From an uncultured Clostridium sp. (GTDB lineage: Bacteria; Bacillota; Clostridia; Christensenellales; Borkfalkiaceae): a stretch of DNA of 9,329 nt. Position numbers and translations under genes: made by a program. Positions 1-6,575 of the stretch are shown here, piece after piece. The stretch lies in the NCBI GenBank assembly GCA_900555925.1, contig USMU01000063.1:1-9329 (forward strand). Direction: 5' to 3'. The notes beneath the pieces were generated by a model. The model did not search any database. It was not told where the DNA came from and worked only from the letters and a program-made list of their open reading frames with translations. Positions within the stretch are counted from its first letter, which is position 1. Each line of letters starts with the position of its first letter.

Positions 1-215
1 CACCTGAATTGATTGGTTCCTAAGTCTTCGTCCAATTTTTGAAAGCAATCCTTATCAAACGCTCCCTTTAATGTTGCGATAGCACCACAAGAACAGCTTA
101 CACTCAATCCCTCTAGCCCTTCCGTTCCAGATGCACCGGTCTTAAATTTCAGTTCGGGATTTCCGCAAATTGGCTTTTTGGCCTTTGCGTGAACCCATTT
201 TATCCAAGGAAAATC
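1..215 (-). pseudogene. Internal fragment of a DrmB-like (DUF1998, DISARM-associated) protein, running off the left edge
   Basis: The minus strand is open without a stop from about 215 down to base 1 and gives about 71 residues. It begins DFPWIKWVHAKAKKPICGNP and continues with EGLEGLSVSCSCGA and LKGAF. From memory of the family, DrmB-type proteins of DISARM phage-defence systems carry a zinc-binding region with a DFPW..WVH motif, a Cys pair, then a V.C.CGA..L.GAF segment, in this order. The expected preceding GH(I/L)D is absent: upstream of DFPW the frame reads Arg-rich antisense of the neighbouring gene, so family similarity stops at about 213-218. This is therefore a middle piece with its N-terminus lost at the junction and its C-terminus beyond the window. 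GC is about 43% over 1-180, against about 60% just across the junction. The identification rests on motif recall and was not searched; a DUF1998 protein of another system is possible. Confidence 0.55.
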
Positions 216-709
216 ATAACGTCGTCGTCTGCGGCTGTGTGACCGATACGCGGGGCGTAAAGAGAAAATCCGCCGTGGTGGCGGAAAACGGAAGGCTTCT
301 CGGCGTGTCCGACATGCTCAATGCGATAGACGGGGATTTTAAGAGCGGCGCGGGGCTGAGAGTTTACGAAACAAAGGTCGGGCGGCTGGGAATCGCCGTC
401 GCGGAAGACCTCTATTTCCCCGAGATTTTACGCACGCTTTCCGTCTGTGGCAGCGACCTGATTCTCTGTCCGTTCGGCATTATTTCCGATTCCACCGAAT
501 CGGTGCTTCTTCGCGCCGGAGCGTTTTCCTATGGCGTCACCATGTGTCTCTGCGGGGCCGGTTACAGCCAGATAGCAGATGTTTCGGGCGCCACCATGTT
601 CGCATCTCCTGACAGTCCCGTGGAATTTTCCTTCGATAAAAAACAGGAATATCACCTGATAGAGACGAGGCGGAGGGGATTTTACAAGACGCCAAGAAGA
701 GATTTTTAA
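170..709 (+). CDS. Carbon-nitrogen hydrolase (nitrilase superfamily)-like protein, N-terminally truncated, probably non-catalytic
   Basis: The frame is open from a TTG at 170 to a TAA at 707-709 (179 codons), but that TTG lies inside the foreign DrmB-like stretch, so it is not a credible native start. Recognisable family sequence begins around residue 15-20 (about 212-230). The middle reads AVVAENGRLLG, then VGRLGIAVAEDLYFPEILRT, then GSDLILCPF. This matches the superfamily core GR(I/L)G...C.DLRFPE...GAD.L..P. Full proteins are usually 250-300 residues, so roughly the first third, including the catalytic Glu, is missing. The catalytic Cys before the acidic-D-L-x-F-P-E motif is Ala78 here, and the YRK Lys segment reads VSDMLN. 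Even an intact protein would probably lack amidase or nitrilase chemistry. It converges on metA with 18 bases between the stop codons. The substrate is unknown; truncation is certain only relative to family length. Confidence 0.6.
   Translation: MAFWPLREPILSKENHNVVVCGCVTDTRGVKRKSAVVAENGRLLGVSDMLNAIDGDFKSGAGLRVYETKVGRLGIAVAEDLYFPEILRTLSVCGSDLILCPFGIISDSTESVLLRAGAFSYGVTMCLCGAGYSQIADVSGATMFASPDSPVEFSFDKKQEYHLIETRRRGFYKTPRRDF
205..221. other. Junction between DrmB-like and hydrolase-like gene fragments
   Basis: Minus-strand similarity to DrmB-like proteins stops at the Asp of DFPW (213-215), and plus-strand similarity to the nitrilase superfamily starts at about the same bases. Two incomplete genes thus abut within about 17 bases, with GC rising from about 43% to about 60%. 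No insertion-sequence end, target duplication or inverted repeat was seen at the joint. It may be a recombination or deletion scar, or a chimeric assembly joint. Confidence 0.5.
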
Positions 710-727
710 GGAGAGAAAACGAAATAC

Positions 728-1642
728 TTAATCCTCGAACCGATAAGGCGTGACTTGATACACGCAATAGTTCAGCCAATTGTTATAAAACAGATTTGCC
801 GTGGACGTCCAGTTCATTTTTACCTTTTCGCAGGCTTTATCCGCAAAATAGGAATGAGGCTTTTGTATGGGAAGTCCCTTTTTCAGATCCCGTTCGTATT
901 CCTTTTTTAAGGTATCTCTGTCGTACTCCATGTGTCCGAATACGAATACCTGCGAATCGTCCTTCGACGCCACTATGGATGCGCCCGCTCGGGCGGACGT
1001 CGCTAAAATTTTTAAGGACGGAATTTTTTCGATGTCGCTCACCTTGACCGTCGAATGTCGGGAATGCGGCATGTGAAATTCGTCGGAAATTCCCCGCATC
1101 AACGGTTCGGGCTGTTCATAAAAAACTTTATGGTGAGAAAATACCCCGAAGAGCTTCTCTTTCAGAGGGTATTTTTTTACGTCGTAAAAATAGTTCAGCG
1201 CGGCCATGGCTCCCCAACAGATGAAAATCGTGGAGGTGACGTTCGTTCGCGTATAGGCGAAAATGCGTTTCAGTTCGTCCCAATACGCCACGGACGAAAA
1301 TTCCATTTGCTCTACGGGTGCGCCCGTGACGATCATTCCGTCGAAATGTTTGCTCTGAACGTTGCGAAACGATTGGTAAAACTTCCCCAGATAGCCCTCC
1401 GTCGTGTGCTTTCCGTGATAGCTTTCCGTGCTTAAAAGGGTCACGTTTACTTGCAGGGGAGAGTTGGAAAGAAGACGCATGAACTGCGTCTCCGTTTCCT
1501 CCTTGGTCGGCATGAGATTGAGTATGGCTATTTCGATCGGGCGGATGTCCTGCGTAACGGCGCGCGCCTTATCCATGACAAAGATCTTTTCGCCGCTTAA
1601 AATTTTATAGGCGGGCAGCGCGCTGTCTATGACTATGGGCAT
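728..1642 (-). CDS. metA: Homoserine O-acetyltransferase (MetA/HTS family)
   Basis: This cytosolic enzyme transfers an acyl group from acyl-CoA to the hydroxyl of L-homoserine, activating it for methionine synthesis. The 304-residue product is close to family length (about 300-310) and starts MPIVIDSALPAY. Visible residues are the catalytic Cys142 in ICWGAMAALN and the His237/Glu239 pair in FGHMEYD, equivalent to His235/Glu237 of E. coli MetA. The C-terminal motif NNWLNYCVYQVTPY is also typical. Residue 111, in TGAPVEQMEF, is Glu. Published work on Bacillus cereus MetA links Glu at this site to acetyl-CoA use and Gly to succinyl-CoA, so acetylation is inferred. The frame extends upstream to 1693, but the ATG at 1642 is preferred: it has an AAGGAG about 6 bases upstream and begins where family members do. 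It lies 496 bases downstream of metY, which uses its product. No clear promoter or methionine riboswitch was recognised. Confidence 0.95.
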   Translation of the reverse strand: MPIVIDSALPAYKILSGEKIFVMDKARAVTQDIRPIEIAILNLMPTKEETETQFMRLLSNSPLQVNVTLLSTESYHGKHTTEGYLGKFYQSFRNVQSKHFDGMIVTGAPVEQMEFSSVAYWDELKRIFAYTRTNVTSTIFICWGAMAALNYFYDVKKYPLKEKLFGVFSHHKVFYEQPEPLMRGISDEFHMPHSRHSTVKVSDIEKIPSLKILATSARAGASIVASKDDSQVFVFGHMEYDRDTLKKEYERDLKKGLPIQKPHSYFADKACEKVKMNWTSTANLFYNNWLNYCVYQVTPYRFED

Positions 1643-2138
1643 GAAAAATCTCCTTGGTGATAGAAAAATTAGTAAAAAGATAGAAAAAAACAATAAAAAA
1701 GAGCATGGTGGAAAAAGGCCGAAAAGGCCCGAATATAAAGATCGGATTACCTAAAAAGACGAAAGAAGCAGGGAAAAAACAAGAAAAACAAATAAACCGA
1801 CGATAACGCGGAAAGGCAACGGAAGAGAATGATATAAGAGACGGTTGGCGAAAACGAAAGCTCCGAGCGGGAAAACGAAACAGAAGAAGAGAAAAACAAA
1901 AACGGAGGAGAAAAGAAGAGCTCGCAACCGAAAACAGAGAGGGGAAGGCAAAAAAGGGCGGCGCGGGAGCCGCGAAAGGTCTGAGGCTGAAATGGATAAA
2001 AAAGGAAAACAATGCAACGATGACGAAGGCGGGCAGGTACGGAAAAACAAAGAGGACGCGGAAAGACCGTAAACGGGAAAGAAAGAACGGAATGGAAAGA
2101 AAAAGGGCGGGAAAAGATTTGCGGAAAACTTATTTAAG
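1643..2138. other. Intergenic region between metY and metA: purine-skewed, no credible gene
   Basis: About 496 bases in which the plus strand is strongly A+G rich, so a minus-strand transcript leading into metA would be C+U rich. All six frames contain only low-complexity open stretches: Phe/Ser/Arg-rich on the minus strand, Lys/Arg/Glu-rich on the plus strand. None has a good ribosome binding site or recognisable motifs. The metA ribosome binding site lies at its left end (about 1649-1655) and a candidate terminator at 1950-1973. No SAM-I riboswitch core, T-box, tRNA or tmRNA was recognised. Confidence 0.6.
1950..1973 (-). terminator. Candidate Rho-independent terminator after metY
   Basis: Read on the minus strand there is a 5-bp all-GC stem GCGGC/GCCGC (1969-1973 with 1958-1962) around a 6-base loop. 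Two bases then lead into a run of six T (1955-1950). It lies about 165 bases past the metY stop, which is rather far, and the stem is short. If real, it separates metY from metA, and metA then needs its own promoter between about 1660 and 1949. Confidence 0.4.
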
Positions 2139-3422
2139 TCAAATTTGGTCGAGAGCGTCCGACAAATCTTGGATAATGTCCTGAGGGTTTTCGATTCCCA
2201 CGGAAAGCCTGATGAGATTTTCGGGAACGCCCGCTTTGGCGAGATCCGTTTTGGAAAGCTGGCGGTGTGTCGTCGACGCGGGATGAAGGACACAACTCCG
2301 CACGTCTGCGACGTGCGTTTCCTGCGTTACGAGCTTTAACGCTTCCATGAAGCGGGCGCAGCGCTTTAAGTCGCCTTTGATTCCGAAGCTCATCATGCCG
2401 CCCGTGCCGTTCGGGAGATATTTTTCCGCCAGGGAGTGATATTTATCGCTCGGCAGAGAAGGGTGTTTCACCCATTCGATTTTCGGATGCTTATCGAGAA
2501 AAGCCGCCACGGCTTTGGCGTTGGAACAGTGTTTCTCCATTCTGAGCGCCAGCGTATCGCAGCCCAGCCACGTCAAAAAAGCGTTCTGGGGGGACATGAT
2601 CGCGCCCATGTCGCGCATCATCTGCGCGCGGCACTTCACCGCGAAGGCGGCGGGCAGGGTTGCGTATACCAATCCGTGATAGCTTTCGTCCGGCTCGTTG
2701 AAAGAAGCGTAGCGCGGATTGTTTCCGAATTGGAATTTTCCACCGTCTACGATCATGCCGCCGAGCGCGGCCGCATGTCCGTCCATGTATTTCGTCGTGG
2801 AATGAATGACGATGTCCGCATCGAACTCTAAGGGGGTGCACAGGACGGGCGTCGCTAGCGTATTATCTACGACAAATACCACGTTATGCCGTTTCGCTAT
2901 GCGGGAAATCTTTTCAAAGTCCAGCACAATAATGGCGGGATTGGCGACGGTCTCGGCAAAAATCAAGCGCGTTTTGTCGTCGATGAGGCGGTCGATTTCC
3001 TCCTCGGGCGCGTCCGTATCGAAAAAGCGGCATTCGATTCCGAGTTTCGGGAGCGTCGTGCCGAAGAGATTGAAGGTGCCGCCGTACACCGCCTGCGCGC
3101 ATACGATATTGTCGCCCGCCTGACAAAGCGTGGCCGTCGTGAGAAGCGTCGCGGACATGCCCGAAGCACAGCCGATTCCCGCGACGCCGCCTTCGAGGGC
3201 GGCGACTTTATTTTCCAGCGCCGCGACGGTCGGATTTGCCAAGCGGGAGTAGAAATATCCGTCGCCCTTCAAATCGAACAGATCCGCCATGGTTTTCGTG
3301 TCGCCGTAAAAAAAAGTGGTGCTCTGGCAGATGGGGGGGATACGGCTTTCGCCCGTGGAGGGGTGATAGCCCGCCTGTACGCATAAAGTGTCTTTCCGAT
3401 AGTTCTTTTCTCGTTCGTTCAT
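2139..3422 (-). CDS. metY: O-acetylhomoserine aminocarboxypropyltransferase (OAH sulfhydrylase)
   Basis: PLP enzyme of the Cys/Met-metabolism (aspartate aminotransferase fold type I) family. It converts O-acetyl-L-homoserine plus sulfide to homocysteine and acetate in the cytosol. The 427-residue length fits MetY (about 430) better than the shorter cystathionine gamma-synthases and lyases. Lys211 in HSTTKYMDGH is the Schiff-base lysine. Asp186 in VVDNTLATP should contact the PLP ring nitrogen. Tyr58/Arg60 in YFYSRLANPT bind the cofactor phosphate from the neighbouring subunit. The insertion around residues 230-255 and HPASTTHRQLS near 380-390 are typical of MetY. The ATG at 3422 follows AAGGAG by 8 bases. 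It starts only 24 bases after smpB, leaving no room for a promoter in the gap, so it is probably co-transcribed with rnr-smpB. Pairing with Glu111-type metA supports direct sulfhydrylation. A methionine gamma-lyase-like activity cannot be fully excluded. Confidence 0.93.
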   Translation of the reverse strand: MNEREKNYRKDTLCVQAGYHPSTGESRIPPICQSTTFFYGDTKTMADLFDLKGDGYFYSRLANPTVAALENKVAALEGGVAGIGCASGMSATLLTTATLCQAGDNIVCAQAVYGGTFNLFGTTLPKLGIECRFFDTDAPEEEIDRLIDDKTRLIFAETVANPAIIVLDFEKISRIAKRHNVVFVVDNTLATPVLCTPLEFDADIVIHSTTKYMDGHAAALGGMIVDGGKFQFGNNPRYASFNEPDESYHGLVYATLPAAFAVKCRAQMMRDMGAIMSPQNAFLTWLGCDTLALRMEKHCSNAKAVAAFLDKHPKIEWVKHPSLPSDKYHSLAEKYLPNGTGGMMSFGIKGDLKRCARFMEALKLVTQETHVADVRSCVLHPASTTHRQLSKTDLAKAGVPENLIRLSVGIENPQDIIQDLSDALDQI

Positions 3423-3446
3423 AATCGTTTCTCCTTGAAATAAAAT

Positions 3447-3899
3447 TTAGAAGCCCGCGCTCTTTACGGCACGGTCGGTCGCACGTTTTACGTCCCGTTC
3501 CGCTATGGAGCGCTTTTTGTCGTAAGTGTGTTTGCCGCGGCAGAGCGCGACTTCCATTTTGACCAAAGAATCCTTGAAATATAATTTCAGCGGAACCAAA
3601 GTATAGCCCTGCCGATTGATCTTCCCCGAGATTTTGGCGATTTCTCCCTTATGGAGAAGCAAACGCCTGTCCCGCCTTGTGTCTTTGGTACTGAATGCGT
3701 CGGATTTATCGTACAGCGCGATATGCATATTTTTTACCGTCACTTCCCCGCCGCGTATCATGCAAAAGCTGTCGTTCATGTTGACGTTCCCGCCGCGCAG
3801 GGATTTGATTTCATTCCCTTCGAGGACGATTCCCGCTTCGTATTTGTCTTCGATAAAATATTCGAAGGAGGCCGTCTTATTCGTCGCGATGATTTTCAT
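3447..3899 (-). CDS. smpB: SsrA (tmRNA)-binding protein SmpB
   Basis: Small RNA-binding protein that delivers alanyl-tmRNA to stalled ribosomes in trans-translation, rescuing them and tagging the unfinished peptide for proteolysis. The 150-residue product has the standard length. GIVLEGNEIKSLRGG (residues 23-37) is the signature of the oligonucleotide-binding barrel. RRDRRLLLHKGEI (75-87) is the second conserved block. The basic C-terminal tail GKHTYDKKRSIAERDVKRA (122-140) is the part that enters the mRNA channel. Its ATG overlaps the rnr stop codon by 4 bases (ATGA), and an AGGAG lies 7 bases upstream inside the end of rnr, so translation is probably coupled. RNase R degrades the non-stop mRNAs released by this system, so the pairing makes functional sense. 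The tmRNA gene itself, often nearby in other Firmicutes, was not seen in this window. Confidence 0.97.
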   Translation of the reverse strand: MKIIATNKTASFEYFIEDKYEAGIVLEGNEIKSLRGGNVNMNDSFCMIRGGEVTVKNMHIALYDKSDAFSTKDTRRDRRLLLHKGEIAKISGKINRQGYTLVPLKLYFKDSLVKMEVALCRGKHTYDKKRSIAERDVKRATDRAVKSAGF

Positions 3900-6013
3900 T
3901 CTTGTTCTCCTTTCCGAATTTTTTCAATCAGAGAAAAGCGGGTGCGCCGCTGGAAAAAATCTACGTCTTCCACGCGGATTCGGAGTTCCTCTCCGATGGA
4001 ATAACTCTCCGTGCTTCCCTTTAACAAAAAACGCTCGGGAATAAATTCAAAACTCCCTTCCAGCGTTTCCAGAGGAATAAAGCCCTCTATCGTGTTGGGC
4101 AGTTCCGCGAATAGTCCGAAGGCGGTTACGCCGGAAATTACTGCATCGTATTCCTCGCCCAAACGCTCGCTCATATACATGGTCGCATACAGTGCGTCCA
4201 CTTCCCGCTCCGCTTCCGCCGCGCGGCGTTCGCATTCCGAGGATTGGATCGCCGCTTCGCTGACAAAACCGTTATAAGTCTCCATGCCCTCCGCATACTT
4301 CCCGTCGAGCACTTCCTTGATAATCCGATGAATGCACAAATCGGGGTAGCGGCGGATGGGGGAAGTGAAATGACAGTAGCAGGGACTTGCCAATCCGAAA
4401 TGTCCCACGTTGACGGGGGAATAGCGCGCCTTTTGCATGGAGCGCAGCATCACCCGATTCAGCACGGGAAAAACGGGCAAATCTTCCGCGGATTTTAAGA
4501 GCTTCTGATAATCGTACGATTTGACTTCGTCGGCGGAAAATTTTGCCCTTAGACCGAGATTCTGGGCAAATTCCCGAAACATGGCCGCCTTTTCCTCCGC
4601 GGGCTTTTCGTGAATGCGATAGACGAAGGGCATTTCGATCGAGTGCATATATTCCGCTACCGTCTCGTTCGCGAGAACCATGAATTGTTCGATGATTTCG
4701 TGCGAAAGGGAACGCTCGTAATCGGGAATGACGATGTTTCCGTCGTCATCGAGCATAATTTTTGCCTCTTTGACGTCCAATTCGATGCTTCCGCGCTTTT
4801 CGCGCATGGTTTTGAGAATATTCGTCAATTCCGCAAACAGGAAGATCATGTCTTTAACGTCCGCATATTTTTTACAGGTCTCTTCGTCGCCGTTCAAGAT
4901 TTGCGTCACTTCCGTATAGGTCATGCGGTGCGCCGAACGAATGACCGACTTGACGATTTCGCTGTCCTTCACAGCGCCTTTTTTGTCTACCCGCATGATA
5001 CATGAGAGCGTCAGTCGGTCTTCGCCTTCATTGAGCGAACAGCTTCCGTTGGACAGGGCCCTTGGAAGCATGGGAAGAACCCGATCGGGAAAATATACGC
5101 TGGTACCGCGGGAAAAGGCTTCCTTATCGAGAGGGGAACGGTATTTGACATAGTGTGAAACGTCCGCGATATGCACGCCCAAAAGGTATTCCGTCCCCAA
5201 CCTTTCGAGGGAAACCGCGTCGTCGATGTCCCGCGTGTCCTCGCCGTCGATCGTGACGATGAGCGCGTCTCTCAGATCCTTTCTGTCCGCGAGGTCCTCC
5301 GCGGAGATTTTTCGCGCGGCCTGACGTTCGGCCTCCCGCTCTACGCCCGGCGGAAACTCCTCGCGGAGCTTATAGGAGCGTATGATGGACAGTTCCTCCG
5401 CAAAAAAATCGTCGCCTTCGCCTAAAATTTCGATGATTTCTCCGCCGGGCGCTTTGCCGTAAGGGTATTCGGTGATTTTTGCGACCGCTTTTACGCCGTC
5501 GGGAATATTGAAACAGCGGGAAAGGGGAATATAGATATTTTCAAAATATTTTTTCTCGTCCGGTATGAGATAGCCCGCGCGGGAGTCCTTTCGGAAGGTT
5601 CCGACAATTTCCGTATATCCGCGGGACAGAATTTTGACTACCTCGGCTTCGTCGTCGCTCCTGCCGTATACCCGTTCCGCATACACGGTGTCGCCGTGCA
5701 TAGCTCCGTTCAGATTTTTATGGGGAATAAAAAAGTCCTTTTCGTAAACGGTTCTCTCCTCGGGAATAAGAAAGGCAAAACCGCGTTCGTTGCCCGATAA
5801 AGTGCCTTTGATAAGTCCGAGACTGTCGGGTGTGCCGTATTTCCCGCCGCCCGTCACGTACAGCGTTCCGTCCTCGCAGAGAGAATCGAGCAGGGCGAGA
5901 AGGCTCTTTTTCTCCCGATGGGAAATTTTCAGGAACTTTGCGATTTCGGTAAAGGTTTTGCCGCAGAGGGTTCCCTCCTGAAAGTATTGCAGTAAAGTTT
6001 CTTTTGCGCTCAA
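3896..6013 (-). CDS. rnr: Ribonuclease R, 3'-5' exoribonuclease (RNB/RNase II family)
   Basis: Processive hydrolytic 3'-5' exoribonuclease that degrades structured RNA, including rRNA fragments and non-stop mRNAs from trans-translation. The 705 residues are in order: an N-terminal winged-helix segment (about 1-55), cold-shock/OB domains (about 60-200, with GFAFLIPEE and RAGYLIPDE), the RNB catalytic domain (about 245-570) and a C-terminal S1 domain (about 620-698, ISGVTAFGLFAELPNTIEGF). The catalytic loop TIDGEDTRDIDDA carries Asp256, Asp262, Asp264 and Asp265, with the same spacing as E. coli Asp272/278/280. HIADVSHYV and FTSPIRRYPDL are further RNB signatures. The start is TTG (6011-6013), supported by GGAGG 6 bases upstream; no ATG in frame lies nearby. 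It follows secG across a terminator and overlaps smpB by 4 bases. Confidence 0.96.
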   Translation of the reverse strand: MSAKETLLQYFQEGTLCGKTFTEIAKFLKISHREKKSLLALLDSLCEDGTLYVTGGGKYGTPDSLGLIKGTLSGNERGFAFLIPEERTVYEKDFFIPHKNLNGAMHGDTVYAERVYGRSDDEAEVVKILSRGYTEIVGTFRKDSRAGYLIPDEKKYFENIYIPLSRCFNIPDGVKAVAKITEYPYGKAPGGEIIEILGEGDDFFAEELSIIRSYKLREEFPPGVEREAERQAARKISAEDLADRKDLRDALIVTIDGEDTRDIDDAVSLERLGTEYLLGVHIADVSHYVKYRSPLDKEAFSRGTSVYFPDRVLPMLPRALSNGSCSLNEGEDRLTLSCIMRVDKKGAVKDSEIVKSVIRSAHRMTYTEVTQILNGDEETCKKYADVKDMIFLFAELTNILKTMREKRGSIELDVKEAKIMLDDDGNIVIPDYERSLSHEIIEQFMVLANETVAEYMHSIEMPFVYRIHEKPAEEKAAMFREFAQNLGLRAKFSADEVKSYDYQKLLKSAEDLPVFPVLNRVMLRSMQKARYSPVNVGHFGLASPCYCHFTSPIRRYPDLCIHRIIKEVLDGKYAEGMETYNGFVSEAAIQSSECERRAAEAEREVDALYATMYMSERLGEEYDAVISGVTAFGLFAELPNTIEGFIPLETLEGSFEFIPERFLLKGSTESYSIGEELRIRVEDVDFFQRRTRFSLIEKIRKGEQE

Positions 6014-6019
6014 AATGCG

Positions 6020-6024
6020 CCTCC
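6020..6024 (-). promoter_or_regulatory. Ribosome binding site fixing the TTG start of rnr
   Basis: GGAGG on the minus strand, 6 bases before the TTG at 6013. It is the only strong Shine-Dalgarno match near the beginning of the rnr frame, so it decides in favour of the non-ATG start. Confidence 0.75.
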
Positions 6025-6061
6025 GTAAATTTAGTATGTAAGAATGGGAGAAAAGAGGAAC

Positions 6062-6095
6062 AAAAAAGGCGGCCTTTTTATATAAAGCCGCCTTT
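6062..6095 (-). terminator. Rho-independent terminator between secG and rnr
   Basis: On the minus strand a perfect 9-bp stem AAAGGCGGC/GCCGCCTTT (bases 6087-6095 with 6065-6073) closes a 13-base AT-rich loop. It is followed directly by a T run (the stem's last three bases plus 6064-6062). It begins 22 bases after the secG stop codon. The plus-strand reading also has some T on its right side, but the minus-strand tract is better. It should end or reduce transcription from the secG promoter before rnr; only a poor promoter match follows it, so partial read-through into rnr-smpB-metY is plausible. Confidence 0.8.
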
Positions 6096-6117
6096 CAAAT
6101 TCCCGTTTATGCTATAT

Positions 6118-6429
6118 TTATGCCCAGATGGATTCGAGTTGGAGAATATAGAAAGAAATAGAGAAGATTACCAGAATGACGAGACAGGCAATCGTCCATT
6201 TTTTCATTCTCGCTTCGATGGATTTTCCTTTGTTCTTTCCGAAGAAAGTCTCGCTGGAACCGCCGAGGGCATTGATACCGGTGGAGTTACCGGGCTGCAA
6301 TAACACGAGGATAATCGCGGCAAGTGCAGACAGGAACATTAGAGCGATCATCGTCACGCTCAGCCCCATATATAAATTGTATAAAGCGTCGTTTTTCGTG
6401 GGAACCAATAAATTCATAAATTCCAACAT
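6118..6429 (-). CDS. secG: Preprotein translocase subunit SecG
   Basis: Small membrane subunit of the SecYEG translocon that assists SecA-driven protein export. The 103-residue product has two hydrophobic segments, about residues 20-45 and 78-97. They are joined by a Gly/Ser-rich polar linker, LLQPGNSTGINALGGSSETF followed by FGKNKGKS, which is the SecG signature. About 15-20 residues precede the first helix, slightly longer than in many homologues. An internal Met at residue 5 is a weaker alternative start. The ATG at 6429 is preferred, with an AAAGGA about 9 bases upstream. It has its own promoter (6496-6524), is 146 bases from gpmI and is followed by a terminator. Its position between glycolytic genes and rnr-smpB is a common Firmicutes arrangement. 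Confidence 0.95.
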   Translation of the reverse strand: MLEFMNLLVPTKNDALYNLYMGLSVTMIALMFLSALAAIILVLLQPGNSTGINALGGSSETFFGKNKGKSIEARMKKWTIACLVILVIFSISFYILQLESIWA

Positions 6430-6495
6430 TTCCGTTAATCCTTTTAAGCATTTTTCTTTTGACGGAACAGTCCGTTATTTTCAAGATACCCGTAA

Positions 6496-6524
6496 ATTAT
6501 AACATACTCTTTCAAATAGCGCAA
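6496..6524 (-). promoter_or_regulatory. Sigma-70-type promoter for secG
   Basis: On the minus strand TTGCGC (6519-6524), a 17-base spacer and a perfect TATAAT (6496-6501), with TG one base before the -10 hexamer (extended -10). Transcription would start near 6488-6490 and give a leader of about 60 bases before the secG ATG. It lies in the gap after gpmI, so secG can be transcribed apart from the glycolytic genes. Confidence 0.75.
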
Positions 6525-6575
6525 CTGTTTTTTGCCCGTTTCCCGAGTTTTTCTTAAAAAATTCCCAAAAAACGA

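Noticed and set aside
1716..1730. GGCC-GAAAA-GGCC inverted repeat upstream of metA
   Set aside because: Only four pairs and no T run on the transcribed strand; not a terminator.
1845..2072. 75-codon Lys/Arg/Glu-rich plus-strand frame
   Set aside because: A by-product of the purine-rich strand; no motif and opposite to all intact neighbours.
2126..2140. ACTTA/TAAGT inverted repeat followed by TTTT just after the metY stop
   Set aside because: Only five AT-rich pairs with a 2-base loop, too weak for a terminator.
1605..2293. Two overlapping minus-strand frames of 135 and 180 codons in the metY-metA gap
   Set aside because: Their products are Phe/Ser/Arg-rich low complexity, they overlap the ends of metA or metY, and the skewed base composition explains the lack of stops.
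3400..3450. tmRNA gene (ssrA) expected near smpB
   Set aside because: The gap after smpB is only 24 bases and no tmRNA-like ends were seen elsewhere in the window.
6035..6063. TTGTTC - 17 bases - TACATA as an rnr promoter on the minus strand
   Set aside because: The -10 box matches consensus at only three positions and the -35 box overlaps the terminator T run; too weak to list.
6462..6475. ACGGA/TCCGT hairpin in the secG leader
   Set aside because: A five-pair stem with a 4-base loop is common by chance, and it is not placed to mask the ribosome binding site.
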